Shown: piece after piece, positions 20,001-64,000 of the stretch
How positions within the stretch are numbered: position 1 is the stretch's first letter
Layout of the letters: every line of letters starts with the position of its first letter
Assembly (NCBI GenBank): GCA_023974075.1
Contig: CM043792.1
Location: 23,027,319 to 23,091,318, forward strand
Source of the DNA: Chaenocephalus aceratus
Lineage: Eukaryota; Chordata; Actinopteri; Perciformes; Channichthyidae
DNA length: 64,000 bases
Direction of reading: 5' to 3'
Notes under the pieces: generated by a model
Databases searched by the model: none
The model's input: only the letters and a program-made list of their open reading frames with translations
Told to the model about the DNA's origin: nothing
Translations under genes and position numbers: made by a program

Positions 20001-22929
20001 TGCTGGAGCCACGGAGAGCCAGAGACAGAGCAAAGAGAGATATTTGATTCAGCAAAGAGGTAGAGATAACAATTATATTCTAAATATACCTTTATAATTA
20101 TTTAAATATAAGTTTATAATTATATCTAAATATGCATGGCGCGAAGACAATGCACCAGCAGGAACCTCTCCACTATTAAACTACCAGACTTCAGAAACCT
20201 TTCCTTAAAACTTAACCTTTATAATTATTTTAATAAGATAATCTTACAGAGTGTAAGAAAGTCTGAGTCGGTAGCCTAGGCTTAAACTGGATCCCAGGGA
20301 TTTTCTGCCAAGCTTCCCCGAGGAAACATCAGGTCTGTCTTGAGTACAGTGAAGTCCTTCCATCAACTAAGTTCATCATACATTGATTTGTGTATGTTGC
20401 TCAGGTTAGAACATTTACATTTAAAATCACTCTGCTTCAAACATGACATGTAAATGCTATAAAAAAAACGGAGCAGAAAATGTATAGATGCTAGAAAACA
20501 CTAAATATTATATTTTAATAATATACAATAATATAATATGATATAAAATAATAAGGCTTATAAATTATTAACTAGAGAGAGCAAACCATGCTGTGACTGA
20601 CCTCCTTGTGGGTAGAATGGAGATTGGGTGAGAAGAAAGTCTAACTTGTCCTTGATATCGTCTTCATTCTCCTTCTCCCACTGGGCGCCTACCTGCTTCC
20701 ATAAATCAGCAGCTAGACAGCTGCAGGAGAGAAGTGGAAACACAGATCATTGTCCCGACCATCTGCCAGTGCAACACATTGTATTTTAGATATACTGTAG
20801 ATAGTAGATATTTATTGGATGTTTCCATTTCACTTTTAAATCCTTTGTAAGATATTTATCAAATAATTGTCTACAAACCAGAAGAAATTGCAGTATATAA
20901 ACAGATGGTGTTTCCTTTTATAATGATCAAGGATCCATTTGTACCTTATTTCTGGGATCTCATCACTAATACAGGTCAGCAAGAGTGGGACGAGTTTGTG
21001 GAAATAAGAGTATCTGTCTTTCATTTGAAGTAGCCAATCACCAACGACCACAGTCACAGCTCTTCTCACCTGGAACAAAATAGAAAAATCAGATATGAGC
21101 AACTTAATAAACAGTACATTAATTGGCACACAGTGGGTCTTCTAGCATTGCATAGTTGCTTTAAACAAACCTGTGGCGAGTCATCAAACAGTCTCTGAGC
21201 CAGGTGAGAGAGCACATCATCCACGTTTTTCCCGTTGCTGTGCTGAATGACAGCCCCGGTGGCTTCGACGACTGAGACTCGTACCCGTGAGTGTTGATGA
21301 GAAATCGTCTGCATGAGAGGCTTCATGAGGCTCTCAGCCTGCATGTGAAAGTGCTCTGAAGAAAAGGAGATACAATTAATTTCAGTCCATTAAATGGTTG
21401 CGGTTGAGATGGGTAATGCATTGATATATTATCAACATTAAGGTGTGAGACTGAATATATCCTGGAATTATGTTTTCAAAAAATAAATAATGATAACTGG
21501 GCATTTAAATAAGGGCCCTTTGGCTTGGAAACTTCCTGCCAGAGAATATTAGGCAGGCTAAATTAATAAAAAATTACTTGGATTAAGGTACTACTTTTCA
21601 ACAAAAGGTCCCACTGGTAAAATATTCACATAAAATAAAATGTTGACTTGAATCCAATGAAAAGGGTAGTGATCTACTCGTCCATTGTAGTAATACAATG
21701 CTGCACTGTAGGTCTTTTTTTTGTAGGTACTGAAAGACTTTATAAAATGAAGTTACTGTTAGACATATATTGTTTACTTCTCTTGAACTATTTTATTTCT
21801 ATTCTGTTTCTTTTTGCACTATTATTTATTATTGTATGTTGTATGTCTATATATCTATGTTGCATTGATGAAGGAGCCTGGGACTTAATCTTTCATTGCC
21901 ATAACTACACCTACTGTGCATATGACAACAACACCTTTGAATCTTTGAAGTAAAAAACAGTAGCATTTTCATTAAAAGTATTCATGCAAAACAGAAGAAG
22001 CACTACATTAAAATAAAAATTGTTTGTTTTATTTGTTCCGAGAAGTTATAATAATTAGTTAAGATTTGGAGTCACAGGGTCACATGATGTTGAATATATT
22101 GAAAAAACAATATGGACCCGCGTGCGCATACGCGGAAGACCATTTTTGAAGGTCCCGTATGTGAGCGTCCTCTGTTTGCCTACAGTCTGTACAATTACAT
22201 TAGAGGCAAAGACTGTGTTAAGAAAAGGCCGCTGGATCCGGAGTTAAAGTTTGTCAAATATTCAACATACACTAACCTCACTGCGGTAAGAAAGCGAGTG
22301 TTTCTGTCGTACTCAACACACGTGTCAGTGTCCGTGCTTCGGAACCATGGCAACTACATACTTTTTCGACGACAACAAAAGTTTTACCAACCTGGCAGAG
22401 ACTTTGCCACGTTTATGGTGCATTTGCAGCTTTCTCTCCTGACATCTGGGAACGGGTCGACGATGGTTCTCTGCAGTATGTTGATCATGTCTGTGAGATA
22501 TGGGGCTAAATGCTTCCCGCACACCTCCACCGTCAGAGTCAACATCTCCACGGCCAACAGCCGGAGTTCTTCCGCCGTCTCCAGGGTCTCCTTCTCCCCG
22601 AGCCTCTGAGCCAGACAGGGCATTAGATAAGGCAGCGACTCCTCCGGTTTAGGGACACAACGAATAAACTCTGTTGTCATTGTTAGTGCGGTTTCTCTGC
22701 ATCTTTCCATCGGGTCTGACAGGCATTTAAGGAGAGGCTTGAGTAGGGCAGAGAAAAGCTCCTGTAACACGCTGCTGGAAAGTCCTTTATCTACTGTCTC
22801 CCTCTTTATCAGCTCCAGAGCCCTCTTCCGTGTCGACTTATTGTCTTCGTTTAGACAATTTAAATGTCTGGCGAGTCCTCTCAATATTTCAGAGGAAGCA
22901 TGCTCATCTCCAGCCGCCATCGCTGCCAT
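691..22929 (-). CDS. dnaaf5: Dynein axonemal assembly factor 5 (HEATR2), 5' eleven coding exons
   Basis: Eleven minus-strand exons with GT..AG borders together encode about 730 residues that align end to end with human DNAAF5/HEATR2 (855 aa, recalled from memory). Conserved blocks include HFHMQ.ES.. [10 protein letters not shown] (exon 2), DRYS.FHKL.PLLL (exon 3), LGCREL and LLLHAEDH (exon 5), GTFV.P.VFLKL (exon 6) and PQVL..LEEDS (exon 11). The protein is a chain of HEAT repeats. In vertebrates it acts in the cytoplasm to preassemble outer and inner dynein arms of motile cilia, and its loss in human causes primary ciliary dyskinesia. Phases agree between exons 1-6 and 8-10. Exon 7 is one base short, and the exon 10/11 junction and exon 11 carry further small indels, so the frame as written is broken. 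The last roughly 120 residues lie off the left edge. It is head-to-head with prkar1b. Confidence 0.93.
847..2215 (-). other. dnaaf5: dnaaf5 intron 10
   Basis: No coding potential beyond short chance ORFs on either strand, and no clear repeat family. I see nothing else in it. Confidence 0.6.
2216..2365 (-). CDS. dnaaf5: dnaaf5 exon 10
   Basis: Acceptor CTCTTCCCAG|G and donor GACAG|GTACAC. The translation [18 protein letters not shown] then [20 protein letters not shown] aligns with human QFPSYLETVTKDILAPNL then [20 protein letters not shown]. The first G completes a GGG glycine with exon 9. The exon ends two bases into a codon, which does not fit the frame of exon 11. One extra base before the final AG (giving ...LDQ, as in human SDEQ) would restore it. 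Confidence 0.88.
2608..2621 (+). repeat. Poly-G run (14)
   Basis: Fourteen consecutive G on the plus strand. A similar run occurs at 33288-33301. Such runs are error-prone in sequencing, so the length is approximate. Confidence 0.8.
3455..3725. repeat. Imperfect (CA)n array with CC interruptions
   Basis: About 270 bp of CA dinucleotide repeatedly interrupted by ACCAC, CAACC and CCCC steps. The long His-Thr and Cys-Val open frames across it are artefacts of the dinucleotide repeat. Its interrupted structure contrasts with the pure arrays in prkar1b. Confidence 0.95.
3836..3883 (+). repeat. (TG)n microsatellite
   Basis: About 48 bp of TG with one TA step, 110 bp beyond the CA array at 3455-3725. 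Confidence 0.9.
5078..5225 (-). CDS. dnaaf5: dnaaf5 exon 9
   Basis: Acceptor TCTGTTATAG|G and donor CAGGG|GTGAGT. It reads [20 protein letters not shown] then [15 protein letters not shown] then [15 protein letters not shown], aligned with human [30 protein letters not shown]. The length of 148 bp agrees with entry in phase 1 (G from exon 8) and exit in phase 2. The frame is intact. Confidence 0.9.
5255..6511. mobile_element. Non-autonomous hAT-like element with GAGTCC repeats
   Basis: Flanked by a perfect 8-bp duplication ATGTTACT (5247-5254 and 6512-6519). The ends are related inverted repeats: CAGTGTTGTAGTCAAGTCAC on the left, and CAGAGATGGAGTACTCAAGT on the reverse complement of the right. 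An 8-bp duplication with CAG.G-type ends is typical of the hAT superfamily. Both subterminal regions (about 5300-5595 and 6325-6500) are packed with GAGTCCGAGTCCAAGTC-type repeats. The middle is AT-rich, and no transposase frame is visible, so it must have been moved in trans. Confidence 0.85.
5300..5595. repeat. GAGTCC/AAGTCC subterminal tandem repeats, left arm
   Basis: Dozens of hexamer-like units (GAGTCC, AAGTCC, GAGTCA) with a longer period: the block TCACCCAAGGAGTGTCCGAG recurs three times. It gives spurious Ser/Glu/Arg-rich open frames. It lies inside the hAT-like element, with a matching but shorter set at about 6325-6500. Confidence 0.9.
8015..8356. repeat. Imperfect (CA)n array
   Basis: About 340 bp of CA with many ACCAC, CCACC and CAACAC interruptions, the same texture as the array at 3455-3725. 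The associated His-Thr and Cys-Val frames are not genes. Confidence 0.95.
9306..9474 (-). CDS. dnaaf5: dnaaf5 exon 8
   Basis: Acceptor CCTCTCTCCCAG|GCG and donor TCAG|GTGAGA. It reads [20 protein letters not shown] then [16 protein letters not shown] and ends HIIVIQS, aligned with human [26 protein letters not shown]. It enters in phase 0, so exon 7 must end in phase 0. The frame is intact. Confidence 0.9.
9475..10880 (-). other. dnaaf5: dnaaf5 intron 7
   Basis: Non-coding. A short CA run sits near 9797-9813. I see no other feature. Confidence 0.6.
10881..11023 (-). CDS. dnaaf5: dnaaf5 exon 7 (one base short)
   Basis: Acceptor CTCCTTCTCAG|G and donor GAAAAG|GTGAGC. Exon 6 ends in phase 0 and exon 8 begins in phase 0, so a multiple of three is expected, but the exon is 143 bp. 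In the entry frame it reads VVYLEQLLG, matching human DLYLERLLL. After GGCGTGTGG (10991-10999) the homology continues one base out of frame as [20 protein letters not shown], matching human VQALVSVCHEDCGVAALQLL. One missing base there (as if GGC TGT GTG) explains both. As written the frame stops at 10949-10951. Confidence 0.85.
12869..13503. mobile_element. hAT-like MITE with CTCAAGTAC repeats
   Basis: The ends are CACTGGTGTAAAGTA and, on the reverse complement, CAGAGGTGGTATAAGTA. The flanks TGTATAGC (12861-12868) and TTTATAGC (13504-13511) match at 7 of 8 bases. The right half contains tandem ACTTCTACTTTTACTCAAGT units (13365-13480), a texture very common in fish genomes. It lies inside the older element 12373-15239. 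Confidence 0.75.
13980..14021 (+). repeat. (AAT)n microsatellite
   Basis: About 13 units of TAA/AAT inside the hAT-like element 13652-14829. Confidence 0.9.
14315..14634. repeat. Long inverted repeat (foldback)
   Basis: The left arm 14315-14402 and the reverse complement of the right arm 14555-14634 share GACGAGTCTGCTGGATCTCT, GATTCGTGCATGG and GGAGGGGCTGA with only a few differences and one small gap. The loop is GC-rich, with tandem CACGGCTCACTCACGGCTC units. A transcript of either strand would form an imperfect hairpin of about 80 bp. Confidence 0.8.
17716..18032. mobile_element. hAT MITE (TAGGGCTGCTCGATTA type)
   Basis: The ends TAGGGCTGCTCGATTA and, on the reverse complement, TAGGGCTGCTCAATTA are near-perfect inverted repeats. 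A perfect 8-bp duplication ACAATGAC flanks it (17708-17715 and 18033-18040). AT-rich, 317 bp, and rich in ATAATCG-type motifs, this is a well-known kind of fish hAT MITE. Confidence 0.88.
18357..18581 (-). CDS. dnaaf5: dnaaf5 exon 6
   Basis: Acceptor ACCAACATCTAG|AGC and donor CAACAG|GTCAGC. Its 75 codons read [20 protein letters not shown], then a divergent stretch, then [20 protein letters not shown] and [11 protein letters not shown]. They align with human ..SAELVGTFVSPEVFLKL..RGCPREALQPHLAAIATEL. Entry and exit are both phase 0. A 198-aa plus-strand frame covering this exon is an antisense shadow. Confidence 0.93.
18582..18883 (-). other. dnaaf5: dnaaf5 intron 5
   Basis: A 302-bp intron with a short GA run. 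Nothing else is visible. Confidence 0.7.
18884..19116 (-). CDS. dnaaf5: dnaaf5 exon 5
   Basis: Acceptor TTCTCTTCCAG|TGG and donor AGCAAT|GTGAGT. It reads [20 protein letters not shown] then [20 protein letters not shown] then [20 protein letters not shown], among the best conserved parts of the protein (human [42 protein letters not shown]). It enters in phase 1 and exits in phase 0. HEAT-repeat helices. Confidence 0.95.
19117..20601 (-). other. dnaaf5: dnaaf5 intron 4
   Basis: Non-coding and AT-rich at the exon 4 end. No repeat family or other gene recognised. Confidence 0.6.
20602..20720 (-). CDS. dnaaf5: dnaaf5 exon 4
   Basis: Acceptor TCTCTCCTGCAG|C and donor AGGAG|GTCAGT. It reads [20 protein letters not shown] then [10 protein letters not shown] and TQSPFYPQG, matching human [28 protein letters not shown]. 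It enters in phase 2 after exon 3 and leaves one base for exon 5. Confidence 0.93.
20945..21069 (-). CDS. dnaaf5: dnaaf5 exon 3
   Basis: Acceptor TTTTGTTCCAG|GTG and donor ATAAG|GTACAA. It reads [20 protein letters not shown] then [20 protein letters not shown], matching human [31 protein letters not shown]. The intron separating it from exon 2 is only 101 bp. Confidence 0.94.
21171..21355 (-). CDS. dnaaf5: dnaaf5 exon 2
   Basis: Acceptor CTTTTCTTCAG|AGC and donor CCACAG|GTTTGT. It reads [20 protein letters not shown] then [20 protein letters not shown] then [20 protein letters not shown], nearly identical to human [35 protein letters not shown]. This is the strongest single piece of evidence for the gene assignment. 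Confidence 0.96.
21862..21950 (+). repeat. Non-LTR-type 3' tail (GGAGCCTGGGAC... family)
   Basis: The text GGAGCCTGGGACTTAATCTT, CATAACTACA, GCATATGACAACA and TTTGAATCTTTGA resembles the tails at 27341-27403 and 28050-28231. This tail is frequent in fish, probably the 3' end of a LINE or its SINE partner. Only the tail is present. Confidence 0.5.
22341..22354. promoter_or_regulatory. X-box-like site in intron 1
   Basis: GGAACCATGGCAAC resembles the RFX X-box palindrome GTTGCCATGGCAAC, with one half-site perfect and the other degenerate. It lies about 40 bp beyond the end of exon 1. Binding is inferred only. Confidence 0.3.
22392..22929 (-). CDS. dnaaf5: dnaaf5 exon 1 (start codon)
   Basis: It encodes residues 1-179 and ends CCAG|GTTGGT. 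I chose the ATG at 22929 because its context AAGATGG is strong and the protein then begins MAAMAAGDE, like other DNAAF5 N-termini. An in-frame ATG at 22974 would add 15 residues and run through the X-box. Recognisable blocks are [15 protein letters not shown] (human LLPRLLRCLSDPAEGCR), [28 protein letters not shown] and [11 protein letters not shown] (human DPFAAVRRESC). HEAT repeats start around residue 60. Confidence 0.92.
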
Positions 22930-23899
22930 CTTAACTGTTGTCGTTATGGCAACCTGCAGCTGCACGACAAACAAACGGCTGCTTTACGACAGCTTCCGAT
23001 TCAAAAGCTCAAACTTTTATTTGCACTCAAAACCTTTCCTGTTGCTACTGCTCTCTAGTCCTTTGAATCTAAATCTAAATGTCGGATACATCTATGTTTT
23101 AAAATGTTTTCAGGAGAGACAATGATGTACATTGAAGTTTATATTTTAGAGGTCCACAATCTGTGCTTAGCTTTTGGCATTGTAGCCCAATTTCAGGAAA
23201 ACCTGTGGTGTAATAACTTTGAATTATTTATGTGTTTTGTGTTGCCTTGCTGTTCCGTTGGTCAATAATACACAGGAAATACACTCATGTTAACTGGGTT
23301 AATTATGTTTGCCAAATTCCCTATCCATCGATATAAATGTAAAAAACTAAGATTTTCTCGAAAACAATAAAACACACGAACTCGTAAACTAATGTAGGCC
23401 TACAGTTTATATTTTCTTTATAATGTGTTACGTTTGTACATGTTGTATAGGAGTACTATATTACATTTAATTAAATGCCCGGACAAAGTTGGCGTCACAA
23501 AACTTTACAGATGTGTGGTGTGGTTGAGAAGATAATGAAGGCTGCGTTTCTAAATCGTGTGTGGTCCAATTTAAATAAGGGCATAAGGGCATTGGTATTA
23601 GGAAGTATTTGTACATAATACAAGAACAGTAGCGAAGAAATACATAGACATAGAGCTTAAGCTACAGGGGAATACATCATTATAACAATTATTGGCATAC
23701 TGGTAGGCCTACATAATGTCACTAAGAAGAGAGGATGGGGTGTGTGTAGCTGGTAATTTTCAGAGTCTCTAAATTGCGTAGTCTGTTTTTACATTTATGG
23801 ATCAGTTTGTTTCATAATCATGTTACATAATTGCACTCGAGCAATTGTTTTAGGGTGGATGTTTCCTTTAAAATATTTTACCTGCAAAAGGGTTGGCGC
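22930..23899. promoter_or_regulatory. Head-to-head intergenic region of dnaaf5 and prkar1b
   Basis: About 1 kb separates the dnaaf5 start codon from the GC-rich prkar1b first-exon region. The dnaaf5 end carries an X-box match and the prkar1b end rises in CpG content. The middle (about 23100-23870) is AT-rich and featureless to me. DNAAF5 and PRKAR1B are also divergent neighbours in human, which supports a shared promoter region, though transcription start sites cannot be read here. Confidence 0.55.
22940..22953. promoter_or_regulatory. RFX X-box match upstream of dnaaf5
   Basis: GTCGTTATGGCAAC fits the X-box consensus RYYNYY-N(1-3)-RRNRAC completely, with a perfect GGCAAC half-site. It lies 11 bp upstream of the dnaaf5 ATG (in gene direction). 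RFX factors drive many motile-cilia genes, so the placement fits this gene's role. The very short distance to the ATG is unusual. Confidence 0.5.
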
Positions 23900-24083
23900 G
23901 TGCTCGCTGCCGCTGCCCTCGTGAGAGCGCCGCTGCGGTCGAGAGGCTGACAGATTGACGTCATCGGGACTGACGCAGAGCGAGCAGAGAGGCAGAGCGC
24001 AGCAGCATCCCTGCTTACCAGCGGCACCTCACCAATCTCCAGCAGCGAGGTGTTTTCTCACTGAGCACCCTACAGAAATAACG
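23900..24083 (+). promoter_or_regulatory. prkar1b: prkar1b core promoter / putative non-coding exon 1
   Basis: A CpG-rich stretch (GCGCGTGCTCGCTGCCGCTG, then GAGAGCGCCGCTGCGGTCGA) in otherwise AT-rich surroundings, ending at a good donor ACG|GTAGGG at 24084. A non-coding first exon is expected for PRKAR1 genes, because exon 2 begins only 14 bp before the ATG. The transcription start is not determinable. The full CRE palindrome at 23956 lies within it. Confidence 0.55.
23956..23963. promoter_or_regulatory. Consensus CRE (TGACGTCA)
   Basis: A perfect 8-bp palindromic cAMP response element, the high-affinity CREB/ATF site, lies in the CpG-rich prkar1b promoter region 121 bp before the first-exon donor. 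A second TGACG half-site follows at 23970-23974. It would let PKA/CREB signalling act on the gene for PKA's own regulatory subunit. Binding is inferred. Confidence 0.6.
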
Positions 24084-25241
24084 GTAGGGACACCAGTGAG
24101 GGCTCCGAATAGGCAGTGTTTTTATAAACACATAATAGCGGTTAAGAACATGCCACTCATGGCGTTTACGCCGCAGTATTTTCCCTTCGTTGTGGTTTGG
24201 TTGTCATTGTAAGGTTAGCAAAGCTAGCTGGGTTAGCCGTCTATTGAATGCATCTGAACAGGTGCTTATCATCACAAGCTCAAACGTGTGCATGGCAAAT
24301 GTGTTATTTGTGGCCACTGTTTTGCCATTTGCTTTGAACAACATGTGATAACTGCCATGCCCTGAACTCATACCTGCTTTAGATGTATTATGCATAGAAA
24401 AACATCGCAGATGTGATTTCCATTTGAGGAAGTGATACAAGGTAGCTACACCTGCTCAGCTTCCTGGCTTGCTGCTACGTTATTTGACATTACTGTCTCA
24501 CATAATCATTGCTGTTGTGAGTTGTCACTATTTTATATTTAGCTCTGAATCCACCTGGAAAATTGCTACTTGCATAAATAAGATCGTACCTTTTTTAAAG
24601 CACAAGTTTCCAAAACGTTCATGTTCATTCAACTTCATCGATAAAAAATCATTCAAACATTAATTGTGCATGACCTGTGTATACCCAAATTAGGGTTTGT
24701 CAACAACGATGACATTGTCTATTCCTGAGTACTTTAATCATGTTTTTTATATCTAAAAATCACAATATTGCTATTAACTAAATAATATTATCACACAATA
24801 ATCATAAAGCATCCATGCTCATTTATTTGCAGCATTTCCTACAATAATCGAATACACCTATACATATATCACAAAGTTAGCTACCTCTTAGTCGACAGTT
24901 GACCAATGTATATTGTCTCAAGGTGTATATCGTCATATTGTCCAACCCTACAGCTTAAGTAGTAACTTTTTATTGGTATTTACAAAATGAAAGATCTTTC
25001 TTAACTACCAAAGGTAACATCCACCTGCAACAACTACCTTCATCAAACACTTCCATGTGTGCAATTTCCATTTCCATCCTTCCCATGTTCCATTGCTCCT
25101 CCATTCTCTATCCTATGTTCCTCTTATCACACTGTATGCGCTGCATTTTGCCCGTCATTTTGCCCCTTTACTACCCCTTCTCTATTCTGCCTTCCCTCCC
25201 CCTCCTCTCATGGTCCACCCTGTTTTCTCCCTCATCCACAG
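24084..25241 (+). other. prkar1b: prkar1b intron 1
   Basis: Runs from the donor at 24084 to the acceptor CTCATCCACAG at 25241. It holds a degenerate terminal-inverted-repeat element at 24691-24950. The 25055-25240 segment is pyrimidine-rich, as expected before an acceptor. Confidence 0.55.
24691..24950. mobile_element. Degenerate MITE (TAGGGTT...AACCCTA)
   Basis: It begins TAGGGTTTGTCAA and ends TTGTCCAACCCTA, with TATATCGTCATATTG-type inner sequence known from a common fish MITE. The flanks do not form a clear target duplication, so the copy is old. Confidence 0.45.
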
Positions 25242-25255
25242 AGATAAAAGATAAG

Positions 25256-63967
<38,712 letters not shown>

Positions 63968-64000
63968 GTAAGTGGCCAATGGGGAGACAAACACACATAA

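Larger units (their letters stand above)
21356..22391 (-). other. dnaaf5: dnaaf5 intron 1
   Basis: AT-rich non-coding sequence. It includes a non-LTR-type 3' tail at 21862-21950 and an X-box-like site at 22341-22354 close to exon 1. A 165-aa plus-strand frame at 22112-22609 is chance or antisense. Confidence 0.6.

Noticed and set aside
22112..22609. 165-codon plus-strand frame
   Set aside because: It overlaps dnaaf5 exon 1 in antisense, with no recognisable protein.

Overview
This 64 kb window is vertebrate nuclear DNA and most likely comes from a ray-finned (teleost) fish. The reasons are small exons with GT..AG borders spread through long introns, very abundant (CA)n/(TG)n arrays, several hAT-type elements and tails of the kind common in fish genomes. 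It carries the head-to-head gene pair dnaaf5 (minus strand) and prkar1b (plus strand), which are also neighbours in human. No bacterial, CRISPR or plasmid-like features are present.

Layout. Positions 1-22929 hold dnaaf5 on the minus strand: the first eleven coding exons (691-22929), with the last exons beyond the left edge. It encodes a HEAT-repeat factor that assembles axonemal dynein arms in the cytoplasm. Positions 22930-23899 are the shared intergenic/promoter interval. Positions 23900-63967 hold prkar1b on the plus strand: a GC-rich putative first exon with a perfect CRE palindrome, the start codon at 25256, and coding exons 2-6. These give 182 residues of the RI-beta regulatory subunit of cAMP-dependent protein kinase, up to the first part of cAMP-binding domain A. 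The gene continues past the right edge.

Most of the rest is intron. dnaaf5 introns 6 and 8 carry well-delimited non-autonomous hAT-like elements (three perfect 8-bp target duplications and one with 7 of 8 matching). One is an old element into which two others have been inserted. prkar1b introns carry long pure CA/TG arrays, LINE/SINE 3' tails, and near the right edge an LTR-like segment next to a terminal-inverted-repeat element.

The main surprises are these. (1) dnaaf5, as written, carries small deletions in exon 7 and around exons 10/11 that break a frame otherwise well conserved against the human protein, while the five prkar1b coding exons are clean. This means either assembly errors or a decaying copy. 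(2) There is an RFX X-box match just upstream of the dnaaf5 start and a full CRE in the prkar1b promoter/first exon, so each gene carries a motif fitting its job (cilia; cAMP signalling). (3) Two unrelated hAT-like elements are both packed with GAGTC subterminal repeats. (4) A weak candidate two-exon gene end lies antisense in prkar1b intron 4. I saw no clear new biological system. Family calls rest on remembered protein families, not on a search.
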